Shown here piece by piece: positions 46,801 to 53,904 of a stretch of 64,000 bases of DNA (position 1 is its first letter; each line of letters begins with the position of its first letter). Source of the DNA: JAEUJM01 sp044221555. Its GTDB lineage: Bacteria > Actinomycetota > Acidimicrobiia > Acidimicrobiales > DATDAH01. The position numbers and the translations under genes were made by a program. The stretch is from positions 186,001 through 250,000 of the forward strand of contig JBGAOY010000003.1 of the NCBI GenBank assembly GCA_044221555.1, written 5' to 3'. The notes beneath the pieces are model-generated. The model made no database searches and was not told the origin of the DNA. It was given only the letters and a program-made list of their open reading frames with translations.

Positions 46801-48034
46801 CATCGTGCAGGACACGTCGCCCAACACCGCCCAGGACTTCGGGTTCGACGTGTGCGGTGGGCCCGACCCCTGCGTGCACCGAGACCTCGACGACGACTCG
46901 AACAGCACCCTCTCGCGGACCACCACCGTCGGGCCGCTCGAACCGGGCAGCTACACGGTCACACAGGCGGTGGTGGCGGCGTACGGGCTGACGGGGCTCA
47001 CCTGCACGGGGGGCGAGGCCGATCTGGCCAACCGGCGGGCGACGATCGACCTCGACCTCGGCGAGCAGGTGACGTGCACGTTCGTGGACAAGTCGACCAC
47101 GCTCACGATCCAGCTCGACACGTCACCGAACGACGCCCAGGACTTCGTCTTCAACGGGTGTGGGCCCATCTCCTGCCAGAGCTTCTCGCTCGACGACGAC
47201 TCGAACGCCACCCTGCCGAGCTCGCTCGTGTTCCCCGACCTCGCCGCCGGCACCTACGACATCACCCAGGTCACGTTCCCCACGGGGTGGTCCTTCACCC
47301 GCCTGACCTGCACGTCGACCGAGGGCATCGACCTGGTCAACCGGCGCGTGTTCGTGAACCTGTCGCCGGGCGAGCAGACCACGTGCACCTTCACGAACTC
47401 GTTGAACGCGATCACGGTGGTGGAGGACACCGTGTCCAACGCGCCGCGCGACATCGGCTTCACCTTCTGCCCGGTGGACGCCGGGCCGTGCACCTCGTTC
47501 ACGCTGGACGACGACAGTGACGCCACGTTGTCGAACTTCCGGACCTTCCAGGCCCTGACCCCCGGGAGGTACACGGTCACCCAGGACGCCGTGGACGACT
47601 GGGTGGTCACGACCATCAGCTGCGACACCGGCGAGAGCATCGACCTCGGGGCGCGCCGGGCCACGGTCGAGCTGGCGAGCGGCGACCAGACGGTCTGCAC
47701 GTTCCAGAACCGCACACCGTCGGTGGCGATCGTCCACGACTCGACACCGGACAGTGGCACCAACGTCACCTACACGTTCTGCAGCGTGGCCACCTCGGTG
47801 TGCTCGACCGCGATCCTCGACGACGACACGAACGCCACGCGCTCCAACAGCGAACGGTTCGGTGACCTCCCACCCGGGGTGTACACGGCCACGATGACCG
47901 CCACCAGTGGCCGGACCCTGCGCTTCATCACCTGCAACAACGGAGAGGCCGTCGACCTGGCCAACCGGCGGGCGACCATCACCCTCGCGGTCGGGGAGTA
48001 CAGCAGTTGCACGTTCGGGGTGTCCGTACCCTGA
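40874..48034 (+). CDS. giant secreted subtilase with 18 prealbumin-like repeats
   Basis: A 2,386-residue exported serine protease. A signal peptide (RRRSARIFSAIGITVAVVAA) leads to (APETT) x5 at 48-72 and a Pro/Thr/Ser-rich stalk to about 135. An inhibitor-I9-like propeptide (PGEYIVTLADASPAEV) precedes an S8A proteinase-K-like domain, with Asp257 (VLDTGIRY), His290 (GHGTHVAG) and Ser442 (GTSMASPH). From 503 to the end there are 18 tandem modules averaging ~105 residues. Each runs from a strand like LTIVQDTSPNDAQDF through LDDDSDATL, YTVTQ and LTCTSGE to CTF, usually with four Cys. They look like SpaA/prealbumin-type beta domains. There is no LPXTG or C-terminal membrane helix, so attachment is unclear. 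GGGAGG lies 7 nt before ATG 40874. Confidence 0.9.
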   Translation: MRHPRRRSARIFSAIGITVAVVAAGFSGPAAAAPRAEGPSPTATDAAAPETTAPETTAPETTAPETTAPETTAPDADGADQASATSTSAPSPSTAPPPSAAPAAPASPSTTTAPTTSSASPTTTAPTTEATTAPPDGHIDHTGHPVPGEYIVTLADASPAEVDGLADDLAAEHDGDVLYTYDSALQGFAVSMGRADALALSTDPAVASVEQNGEVRVEDTQQGATWGLDRIDQTDLPLDSAYNYESTGAGVHAYVLDTGIRYSHQDFSGRASFGTDTVGDGRHGEDCYGHGTHVAGTIGGETWGVAKDVFLHSVRVLGCSGSGTWAGVIAGVDWVTANHQSPAVANMSLGGSANDAMDAAVTASIASGVTYAVSAGNNSTSACSQSPARTPDALTVGATDTNDARASFSNVGPCLDLFAPGVGVTSASYSSDTASTSKSGTSMASPHVAGAVARYLEDHPSATPAQVAADLLEDATSGHVTNPGTGSVNKLLFTGFLLETPALSVVTDSIPDDGQDVAYDVCRVSDSTCSTVTLDDDSDPTLRRSAGFERLEAGSYTVTQQPVPGWDLTAITCDTGETVDLGTRRATVTLGADEHSTCRFTNEAAAITVVTDARPDSGQDFSYTACPPSGPCTPLLLDDDADPTLPRAQRLLGLEPGTHVITQAATAGWDLTDLTCDSGVVDLGERRATITLAPHQQVTCTFTDTRRSRITVVQDTVPDGPQDFGFTLCAADLSAACVGAPTTFSLDDDADATLPSSTTLERAPDRYVVTQDQADGWGLSALSCTTGETIDRARRRVIIDLTASEDVICTFTDRQGSVTVNQDTVPNGPQDFSFDLCPAVGPCQSVTLDDDADPGRDRASTFGPLSPGVYTISQQPVASFPLTDLSCSIGAVDRPNRRAIVVVQAGDDVSCTFANRGTSISVVHDTVPDDAQDFSYTLCPDGGGDCSAVTVDDDADGALSNTAGFAPLAAGSYTLTQDAVPGWSVTDIVCNTPEPVDVAARRASIVVVEGEQTACTFSVASTSIGLSLFTQPAGAAQDFAIDLCPAVGPCLQTTLDTDGNSDPPATARFDAIEPGTWTVRLADVPGWGLTAASCGGGEVDLATRQVTVDLSPGEQLTCSFSVSETSITIRQDTQPDDVQDFTFRACPRGGSCVPFSLNDDGLDDPSSPATMRFGAIPAGTTYTVTQDQVEGWGLVAVWCSSGEARLDRTRFVVTVDAGEQVLCTFANRQTSLTITQDTSPDNAQDFTFTGCSGPGGANGCGDFVLDDDSDGALPRSRTFSRLADNTELTVTQGAVVGYGLLSISCSSGEVDIGQRQVTIVLEAGEQVTCTFLDRITSLTIAQDTDPNGPDDFGFTGCSVSGGTSGCGRFSLDDDSDPVLASSVTYPALAEGTEYTVTQDAVAGYGLVSLTCTSGEVEIEARRVTLVLQAGEQVSCTFRNRLTTLTISHDTSPNADQDFLYHGCRTVGASQQCADFSLDDDSDPTLPSQASFRGLDAGTLYTVRWEQVAGWGLTSLTCTSGLVDVAALTATLVLQGGEQASCTFVVRKTSLTIVQDTVPDSAQDFTYLGCGGPNGANGCGPFSLDDDTDPVLTRSRTFAVVPGVEYTVTQQVQQGYGLTGLTCTVGEYDVATREALLRLQPGADVTCTFTDRVTALTIVQDTAPNGPQDFSFHGCRAVAGETELCGDFLLDDDGSGDATLPNTATFTGLDPGTRYVVTQAPVTGFGVTTLTCSSGEIDVAARRVTVVLQAGEQALCTFVDRATTLTIVQDTSPNDAQDFTFHGCRAVAGEPEQCGDFVLDDDNDATRPSSASFAGLESGTRYVVTQDQVDGYGERSLTCTSGEVELHRLRVTLVLQAGEQVTCTFVITSTSLIINHDSAPNDPQDFSYEVCLDPDHCQTVNVDDDGSSDATLSSQAALRALAEGTYTITQGAVARWGLATLSCTSGEVDPAHRRATIELTRGEQATCTFVTQQTALIIVQDTSPNTAQDFGFDVCGGPDPCVHRDLDDDSNSTLSRTTTVGPLEPGSYTVTQAVVAAYGLTGLTCTGGEADLANRRATIDLDLGEQVTCTFVDKSTTLTIQLDTSPNDAQDFVFNGCGPISCQSFSLDDDSNATLPSSLVFPDLAAGTYDITQVTFPTGWSFTRLTCTSTEGIDLVNRRVFVNLSPGEQTTCTFTNSLNAITVVEDTVSNAPRDIGFTFCPVDAGPCTSFTLDDDSDATLSNFRTFQALTPGRYTVTQDAVDDWVVTTISCDTGESIDLGARRATVELASGDQTVCTFQNRTPSVAIVHDSTPDSGTNVTYTFCSVATSVCSTAILDDDTNATRSNSERFGDLPPGVYTATMTATSGRTLRFITCNNGEAVDLANRRATITLAVGEYSSCTFGVSVP
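41015..41089 (+). repeat. five 15-bp tandem repeats encoding APETT
   Basis: The unit GCGCCCGAGACCACC is repeated five times without change, in frame. Copy number could vary between strains and alter stalk length. Confidence 0.92.
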
Positions 48035-48103
48035 GACGCGGCCGGCGCGCGGGCGCGGCCGTCGGGGCCGTGCCGACCGACCGGGCGGTGAACGAAGGGG
48101 CCT

Positions 48104-49309
48104 CTAGCGGGGGACCTGGGACCAGGGGAGCTCCTTGTCGACCCGGACGTCGCCGGGCAGGCCGAGCACCCGCTCGCCGATGATGTTGCGCTGGATCTCG
48201 GAGGTGCCGCCCTCGATCGAGTTGGCCCGGGCCCGCAGGAACATCTTGCGGGACGAGCCGGGCGGTCCCACCAGCCCGAAGCTGGCCCGCTTGAGCTCGT
48301 AGTCGTAGTCGATCTGCCCGGCGGCACCCAGCAGCTCGACGCAGAACTCGTAGATCTCCATGTTGATCTCGGCGAAGCGCAGCTTGGCGATCGAGCCCTC
48401 GGGCCCGGGGTTGCCGGCCTTGCGGTTCTGGTTGGCGCGGATGTTGGTGAGCCGGAGGGTCTCGGCGTCGATCCACAGCTGCATCAGCCGGTCGCGCGCC
48501 ACCGGCCCCTTGTCGAGGGCCTCCTCGTTCCAGATGCGCACGGCCTCGGCGATGGCCCCGGTGCCCCGCCCGGGGGGCCCGCTGCCGCCGCCGATGGTGG
48601 TGCGCTCGTTCATCAGCGTGGACATGGCCACCCGCCAGCCGTCACCCACGCCGCCGATTCGGTCGGCGTCGGGCACCCGCACATCGGTGAGGTACACCTC
48701 GTTGAACTCGGCCTCGCCGGTGATCTGGCGCAGGGGGCGCACCTCGACACCCGGCGCGTGCATGTCGAGCGCGAAGTAGGTGAGGCCCTTGTGCTTCGGC
48801 TGGTCGGGATCGCTCCGCGTGACGAGCATGCCCCGGTCGGCGATGTGGGCCAGCGTGTTCCACACCTTCTGGCCGTTGATCACCCACTCGTCACCGTCGC
48901 GCACGGCCTTGCAGGCCAGGCCCGCCAGATCGGAGCCGGCCCCGGGCTCGCTGAACAGCTGGCACCAGGCGTCCTCGCCGGTGAACATGCGCCGCAGCAG
49001 CCGCCCGCGCAACTCGTCGTCACCGTGGGTGACGACGGTGGGCCCGGCCATGGTGAGCCCGAAGAAGTGCTGCTCGCCCGGCTGCGGGGCCCGGGCCTCA
49101 CGGAGGCGGCGATCGATGTGGGCCTGCACCTTGGGGGGCAGGTCGAGGCCTCCCCAGCCGACGGGGAAGTGGACCCACGCCAGTCCCAGGTCGTACTGGC
49201 GGCCGCGGAAATCCACCGAGTCGACCGTCGAGGGATCGAACCCGTCGAGCAACTCGTCGATCTTGCCGTCCACGAGCGCGGCGTCCGGGGAGGCATCGGT
49301 GACGGTCAT
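48104..49309 (-). CDS. acyl-CoA dehydrogenase
   Basis: A 401-residue FAD-linked acyl-CoA dehydrogenase that makes a trans-2 double bond in acyl-CoA thioesters. Seen motifs are CQLFSEPGAGSDLAGL and WVINGQKVWNTLAHIAD (FAD/substrate binding) and ANSIEGGTSEIQRNIIGERV near the C-terminus, where the family's catalytic base usually lies. It may act with the nearby acyl-CoA synthetase and MaoC-like hydratase, or in steroid or branched-acid breakdown; this cannot be decided. The start is ATG 49309, 7 nt after TAGCTT. It follows lutC on the same strand after 72 bp with its own promoter. Confidence 0.92.
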   Translation of the reverse strand: MTVTDASPDAALVDGKIDELLDGFDPSTVDSVDFRGRQYDLGLAWVHFPVGWGGLDLPPKVQAHIDRRLREARAPQPGEQHFFGLTMAGPTVVTHGDDELRGRLLRRMFTGEDAWCQLFSEPGAGSDLAGLACKAVRDGDEWVINGQKVWNTLAHIADRGMLVTRSDPDQPKHKGLTYFALDMHAPGVEVRPLRQITGEAEFNEVYLTDVRVPDADRIGGVGDGWRVAMSTLMNERTTIGGGSGPPGRGTGAIAEAVRIWNEEALDKGPVARDRLMQLWIDAETLRLTNIRANQNRKAGNPGPEGSIAKLRFAEINMEIYEFCVELLGAAGQIDYDYELKRASFGLVGPPGSSRKMFLRARANSIEGGTSEIQRNIIGERVLGLPGDVRVDKELPWSQVPR

Positions 49310-49316
49310 CGACGCG

Positions 49317-49322
49317 AAGCTA
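49317..49322 (-). promoter_or_regulatory. -10-like hexamer of the acyl-CoA dehydrogenase gene
   Basis: TAGCTT on the minus strand ends 7 nt before ATG 49309. Confidence 0.5.
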
Positions 49323-49381
49323 CCCCCACCGTCGCACCCTCGCGGCAGCGGTCGGCGGGGCCCACCGCTGCTCGTCGGACG

Positions 49382-50161
49382 TCAGGGCCCCACGGGCTCG
49401 GTGAGCACCACGATCTCCAGGGCGGTGGGCCCGTGGACGCCCAGCGTGATGATCTGCTCGATGTCGCCCGTCCGCGACGGCCCGGTGACGATCACCCGGT
49501 TCGACGGCAGCGGTCTCGACCCGCGGCGCAACACGTCGGACGGGGTGGCCACCAGGCGCTCGAGGGGAACGACGGCGAGGTGCACGCGGGGGAGCAGGCC
49601 GGCGCCTCGACCACCGGCCTGATCGGCATCGAGCACCACGCTGCCCGTCGCCGCGATGCCCGCCACCGCGCCCGTGACGCCGAGGTCGGCGGCGGCCGCC
49701 GCGGCGGGCGAGTGGTGACCCACGGCCACGCCGGCGTCGATCAGCATCGGGACCAGCGCCTGGGCCTCGGGCTCCTGGGTCACGACCGCGCTCCGCGCCT
49801 GGTGGGTGCGCACCAGTTCGCCCACCACCCCGGCCAGCCCCTGAGGCGACGGCGCGTGCACCCGGGCGTCGGCGGCGTTGGCGGCGGCAGTGAACACCGG
49901 CAGCAGGGCCAGCGGACCGGCGCCGTCGTACCCGTCGAGGCTCCGGAAGCGGACCTCGGGCACGTGGTCGGGCGGCGCCGGGGGAGGGTGCGGCCCCACC
50001 AGGGCGCCACCCACGGGCTGCGGGCGACGCAACCGGGCCAGGAACGCCGCCCGGTCGCCGTGCTCGTGCCCGAACCGGCGCCCGATCCGGTCGCCCTGGC
50101 CACCGGATCGGGCGCCAGTTCCCCCGGTGTCGGGTGGGACAGGGTCGGAGGCGTCAGACAT
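49382..50161 (-). CDS. lutC: LutC-type LUD domain protein
   Basis: A 259-residue LUD-domain protein, the third subunit of the LutABC L-lactate oxidation complex. The conserved part contains GIAATGSVVLDADQAGGRGA and LLPRVHLAVVPLERLV, then GPSRTGDIEQIITLGVHGPT. The start codon lies inside the end of lutB (8-bp overlap ATGTCTGA), so translation is coupled. Residues about 14-30 are encoded by palindrome E and read TGARSGGQGDRIGRRF, an insertion ahead of the family core. Confidence 0.9.
   Translation of the reverse strand: MSDASDPVPPDTGGTGARSGGQGDRIGRRFGHEHGDRAAFLARLRRPQPVGGALVGPHPPPAPPDHVPEVRFRSLDGYDGAGPLALLPVFTAAANAADARVHAPSPQGLAGVVGELVRTHQARSAVVTQEPEAQALVPMLIDAGVAVGHHSPAAAAAADLGVTGAVAGIAATGSVVLDADQAGGRGAGLLPRVHLAVVPLERLVATPSDVLRRGSRPLPSNRVIVTGPSRTGDIEQIITLGVHGPTALEIVVLTEPVGP
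50072..50121. repeat. 50-bp palindromic element E, inside lutC
   Basis: Arms of 19 nt (50072-50090 / 50103-50121) pair with one mismatch. They share GGCGCCCGATC and the loop CGCCCTGGCCACCG with A and D. It is read in frame near the lutC N-terminus. Confidence 0.92.
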
Positions 50162-51563
50162 CGCCGGCCTCCCAGCGGTCGGTGAACGTGCGGTCGGCCA
50201 GACCGGGGATCGTCCGACCGGCGCCCCACTGGCGGGCACCCGGGAGCCAACCCAGCCGCGCCACGAGGTCCTTCGATCGGGTGGCGGCCCGGAGCGATCG
50301 CCGGTACCGGTCGGGGCGCGACCACGCCGCGGCCCAGGCCTTCCACGCCATCCGCTCGCTCCACGGCGCATCGGCGGCCTTGCGGCGTCGGAGCCCCAGC
50401 AACAGGTCCTGGAGGGGGATCTCCACCGGGCACGCGTCCATGCACGCGCCGCAGAGGGTGGACGCGTTCGCGACCTCGTGGGCGGCCCGGTCGTGGGGGC
50501 CGGTGGCCGCGAGCAGCGGCGTGAGCACCGCGCCCATCGGTCCCGAGTACACCCACCCGTAAGCATGGCCACCCGTCTGGCGGTACACCGGGCACACGTT
50601 GAGGCAGGCGCCGCAGCGGATGCAGTTGAGCATCTCGGCGAACTCGGTGCCGGCCAGGTCGGAGCGGCCGTTGTCGAGGATCACCAGGTGGAACTCGTCG
50701 GGGCCGTCGGCCTCGCCCGGCCGGCGGGGGCCGGTGGTGATGCTGGTGTAGGTGGTGAGGGCCTGGCCGGTCGCCGCCTTCGACAGCAGCCCCAGCAGCA
50801 GGTCGGCCTGCTCCCACGTGTCGACCACCCGCTCGGCGCCCATCACCGCGACGTGCACGCGCGGCACGGTGGTGACCATGCGCCCGTTGCCCTCGTTGGT
50901 GACCAGGACCACGCTGCCGGTCTCGGCCACGCCCAGGTTCACCCCGGTGATGCCCAGGTCGGCTTCGAGGAAGCGACGCCGCAACTCGCCGCGGGCGAAG
51001 GCGGTGAGCTCGGCGGGCTCGGTGGTGCGCCGGGCCAGCCCGGCGTGGTCCTGGAAGGTGTCGGCGATCTGGTGGCGGTTGCGGTGGACCGCCGGGATGA
51101 TGATGTGGCTGGGGTGCTCGTCGGCCAACTGGATGATCCACTCGCCCAGGTCGGTCTCGGTGACGGTGCACCCCACGTGGGCCAGGGCGGCGTTGAGGCC
51201 GGTCTCCTCGGTGGCCATGGACTTGGACTTGACCGCGTGGCGGGCGCCCGTGCGCGTGGCCACGGCGGCGATGTAGGCGTTCGCCGTGGCCGCATCCGGC
51301 GCCCAGCACACGTGGCCGCCCTGGGCCAGGACGTTGTCGGCCAGCCGTTCCAGCACCTCGGCCCAGTGCGACAGGACCTCGTTGCGGACGCCCCGCAGCG
51401 CGCGCCGCAGTTCGTCGGGCTCGTGGATCCGCTCGTAGGCGTCGGCCTTGGCGACGCGGAAGCGATCGACGGCGCGCCCCACGTTGCCGCGCAGCACGGG
51501 GTCGGCCACCGCCGTGGCCGTGCGCCGGCGCAGCCCAGCGGCACGCAGGGGCCACTCAGCCAC
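50154..51563 (-). CDS. lutB: LutB-type iron-sulfur LUD protein
   Basis: A 469-residue subunit with an N-terminal LUD domain (KSKSMATEETGLNAALAHVG; NLGVAETGSVVLVTNEGNGR) and a C-terminal ferredoxin-like part with two CxxCxxC motifs (CIRCGACLNVCPVY and CGACMDACPVEIPL) for two [4Fe-4S] clusters. It passes electrons in the lactate-oxidising Lut complex. GTG 51563 is chosen because it overlaps the lutA stop by 8 bp (GTGGCTGA), the same arrangement as between lutB and lutC. Confidence 0.93.
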   Translation of the reverse strand: MAEWPLRAAGLRRRTATAVADPVLRGNVGRAVDRFRVAKADAYERIHEPDELRRALRGVRNEVLSHWAEVLERLADNVLAQGGHVCWAPDAATANAYIAAVATRTGARHAVKSKSMATEETGLNAALAHVGCTVTETDLGEWIIQLADEHPSHIIIPAVHRNRHQIADTFQDHAGLARRTTEPAELTAFARGELRRRFLEADLGITGVNLGVAETGSVVLVTNEGNGRMVTTVPRVHVAVMGAERVVDTWEQADLLLGLLSKAATGQALTTYTSITTGPRRPGEADGPDEFHLVILDNGRSDLAGTEFAEMLNCIRCGACLNVCPVYRQTGGHAYGWVYSGPMGAVLTPLLAATGPHDRAAHEVANASTLCGACMDACPVEIPLQDLLLGLRRRKAADAPWSERMAWKAWAAAWSRPDRYRRSLRAATRSKDLVARLGWLPGARQWGAGRTIPGLADRTFTDRWEAGDV

Positions 51564-52497
51564 GGTTGGGCCCTGCGGTCGGCGGCGCGGGCGGTGGCGG
51601 GGCGTCGACGGGTGCCGGTGGTGCGGCGCCGGGGTCGAGTCCGTCGGCTTCGGCCAGCACCTCGGCCAGATGGCGGAAGCGCAGGTCGAGGCCGCGCTCG
51701 AGGGCCCGGGCCTCGAGGTGCAGGAGGCACGAGGTGTCGCACCCCACCACCGTGTCCACGCCCTCCGGCAGGTGGTCGAGCTTGTCGTCGGCCATCGCCA
51801 CCGACACCTCGGGCAGGCGCACGCTGAAGGTGCCGCCGAACCCGCAGCAGCGGTCGTCGGCGGGCCAGACCGCCGGCGGGCCGCCGGTGGCGTGGGTGAG
51901 CAGCGCCACCGGCTGGTCGACCACGTGCAGCTCGCGTTCGAGGTGGCACGAGCGGTGGTAGGCGACGGGCCGCTGACCGGGCCGCTGACCGGGAGGATCG
52001 GCCGCGCTCGAGGGGCCGGAGGGGTGGGCCGGGTCGGTCGGGGGGGCCGGGCCGGCCGGGCGGAGCTGCGCCTCGGTGTGACCGTGGGCGTCGGGTGGGC
52101 CGAGGTGGGCGAGGAGCTCACTCAGTTCCATCACCCGCGGCCCCAGGGCCTCGGCCCGCTCGGCGTCGTCCGGGCGTCCGGCCAGGGCGAACAGCTGTGG
52201 CCAGTACCGCCGGATCATGGTGGCGCACGACCCTGCGGGAACGGCCACGTGCGTGGTCGCATCGCGCACCAGTGCGTCGAGGCTGGCGGCGGCCACCGCG
52301 GCGGCCTCGGCGGTGAACCCGGCGTTCCAGGCCGGTTGGCCACAGCACGTCTGGCCCTCGGGGCAGCTCACCTCGACCCCGGCGTCGCGCAGGAGGTGCA
52401 CGGCCGCCTCGGCGACCTGGGGGCGGGCCACGTCGACGACGCAGGTGACGAACAGGGCGACCGTCGGCGCGGCGTCGGCAGGTCCGTCCCCGGCCAT
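51556..52497 (-). CDS. lutA: LutA-type (Fe-S)-binding oxidoreductase
   Basis: A 313-residue CCG-domain protein, the LutA subunit. Two Cys-rich motifs are present: CPEGQTCCGQPAWNAG near residue 45 and DDRCCGFGGTFSVRLPE near 215. HRSCHLERELHVV and VVGCDTSCLLHLEA supply further conserved Cys. A Pro/Ala-rich insertion (residues ~150-175) and a proline-rich C-terminal tail lengthen it beyond the usual ~240-250 residues. ATG 52497 lies 13 bp after the XRE gene stop, inside one operon. Confidence 0.92.
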   Translation of the reverse strand: MAGDGPADAAPTVALFVTCVVDVARPQVAEAAVHLLRDAGVEVSCPEGQTCCGQPAWNAGFTAEAAAVAAASLDALVRDATTHVAVPAGSCATMIRRYWPQLFALAGRPDDAERAEALGPRVMELSELLAHLGPPDAHGHTEAQLRPAGPAPPTDPAHPSGPSSAADPPGQRPGQRPVAYHRSCHLERELHVVDQPVALLTHATGGPPAVWPADDRCCGFGGTFSVRLPEVSVAMADDKLDHLPEGVDTVVGCDTSCLLHLEARALERGLDLRFRHLAEVLAEADGLDPGAAPPAPVDAPPPPAPPTAGPNRG

Positions 52498-52510
52498 GGC
52501 TACGGCTCGA

Positions 52511-52951
52511 TCACGGCGAGGCGGTGAAGGCCCGGTAGACGGCGAGCAGCTCGTCCTTCTGCTCGGGCGACAGCGCCGGGTCCCGGCTGATGGCGGCGAC
52601 GGTGGGGTTGGCGGTGCCCGGGTCGTCGGGGCCGAGGGCGCCGGCCTGCCGCAGCAGGGTCTCGGCCGAGAGGTTCAGGGCCCGTGCGATCGAGCTGAGC
52701 ACCCGCACCGAGGGCTCGTGCAGGCCGCGCTCGATCTGGCTCAGGTAGGGGTTCGACACGCCGGCCCGCTCGGCCAGGGCCCGCAACGACAGCTGCGCGG
52801 CGTTGCGTTGCTCCCGGATGAACTGCCCCAGCGCGTCGGCGTGGTCGTCGGCCGCGTCGGGGTCGGGCGAGGCGTCGTGGGTGGTCCCGTCGTCGCCGAT
52901 CGGATCGTCCGGGTCGATCGGGTCGATCGGGTCGGTGGGCGATGCGGTCAC
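52511..52951 (-). CDS. XRE-family transcriptional regulator
   Basis: A 146-residue DNA-binding protein. The first ~35 residues are Asp/Pro-rich (DPIDPIDPDDPIGDDG). A Cro/CI helix-turn-helix follows: LGQFIREQRNAAQLSLRALA and ERAGVSNPYLSQIERGLHEP. The C-terminal part (SPEQKDELLAVYRAFTAS) is short and helical. GTG 52951 overlaps the transporter stop by 4 bp (GTGA). Its place directly before lutA suggests that it controls this operon; the signal it senses is not evident. Confidence 0.88.
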   Translation of the reverse strand: MTASPTDPIDPIDPDDPIGDDGTTHDASPDPDAADDHADALGQFIREQRNAAQLSLRALAERAGVSNPYLSQIERGLHEPSVRVLSSIARALNLSAETLLRQAGALGPDDPGTANPTVAAISRDPALSPEQKDELLAVYRAFTASP

Positions 52952-53871
52952 GGCGCCGGTTCGGGTCGGGTGATGTCGGGCTCGACGAAGATCGTGCGGG
53001 CGATGGGCACTGCACCACGGATGCGGGCCTCGACGTCGTCGATGGCATCGGCGAGGGCCGGCACCGACAGGTCGTGGTCGAGGTCGACCTTCACGCCCAC
53101 CAGCAGGTCGTCCGGGCCGAGGTGCTGGGTGCGGACGTAGATCACGCCGATCACCGAAGGGGCCGACTCGATGGCGTCGATGATCCGGCGCTCGTTCTCG
53201 GCGGTCGCGGTCTCGCCCATCAGCAGGCTCTTCATCTCGATCGCCAGGGTGAGGGCGATGACCGCCAGAAGGCTGCCGATGGCGATGGTGCCGATGGCGT
53301 CCCACATCGGGTCGTCGGTGACGATCGTGAGGCTCACGCCGAGGAACGCCAGGGTGAGGCCGATCAGCGCGCCGAAGTCCTCGAGCAGCACCACCGGGAG
53401 CTCGGGGCTGCGGGAGTGCCGGATGAAGGCCCACCACCCGTGGTCGCCCCGGAGCTGGTTGGACTCGCCGATTGCGGTTCGGAACGACAGGCTCTCGAGC
53501 ACGATGGCCACCAGCAGGATGCCGATGGCCCAGCCGGCGGACTCGAGGTGCTCGGGGTGCGAGAGCTTGTGGATGCCCTCGTAGATCGAGAAGACCGCCC
53601 CCAGGGTGAACAGGACGAGGGCCACCACGAAGGCCCAGAAGTAGCGCTCGCGGCCGTGGCCGAACGGGTGGGCCTCGTCGGCCTCACGCGTCGAGCGCCG
53701 CTTGCCCATGACCAGGAGGGCCTGGTTGCCCGAGTCGGCCACCGAGTGGACGCTCTCGGCCAGCATCGACGACGAGCCGGTGACCGCGAAGCCCACGAAC
53801 TTGGCCAACGCGATGCCCACGTTGGCCAGGAACGCGGCGACGATCGCTCGGGAGCCCTCACCTGTGGACAT
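52948..53871 (-). CDS. cation diffusion facilitator transporter
   Basis: A 307-residue CDF metal-proton antiporter, nearest in look to the ZnT9-like branch. SSMLAESVHSVADSGNQALL supplies the Asp-containing metal motif in helix 2, followed by HPFGHGRERYFWAFV. About six hydrophobic helices are visible, then a cytosolic C-terminal domain (~225-307) with VIGVIYVRTQHLGPDDLLVG. Metal (Zn, Fe or Mn) is undecided. It heads an operon with the XRE regulator and lutABC. ATG 53871 follows TACCTT by 6 nt. Confidence 0.92.
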   Translation of the reverse strand: MSTGEGSRAIVAAFLANVGIALAKFVGFAVTGSSSMLAESVHSVADSGNQALLVMGKRRSTREADEAHPFGHGRERYFWAFVVALVLFTLGAVFSIYEGIHKLSHPEHLESAGWAIGILLVAIVLESLSFRTAIGESNQLRGDHGWWAFIRHSRSPELPVVLLEDFGALIGLTLAFLGVSLTIVTDDPMWDAIGTIAIGSLLAVIALTLAIEMKSLLMGETATAENERRIIDAIESAPSVIGVIYVRTQHLGPDDLLVGVKVDLDHDLSVPALADAIDDVEARIRGAVPIARTIFVEPDITRPEPAP

Positions 53872-53877
53872 GGACCG

Positions 53878-53883
53878 AAGGTA
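53878..53883 (-). promoter_or_regulatory. -10-like hexamer of the CDF-lut operon
   Basis: TACCTT on the minus strand ends 6 nt before ATG 53871. Confidence 0.5.
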
Positions 53884-53904
53884 GCGCGGGGCGGCCCGGC
53901 CGGG

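Noticed and set aside
42380..48034. Long repeat region considered as an assembly artefact or non-coding satellite
   Set aside because: The frame is uninterrupted for 18 modules that differ in sequence but keep the same motifs and Cys, so it is a true coding repeat.
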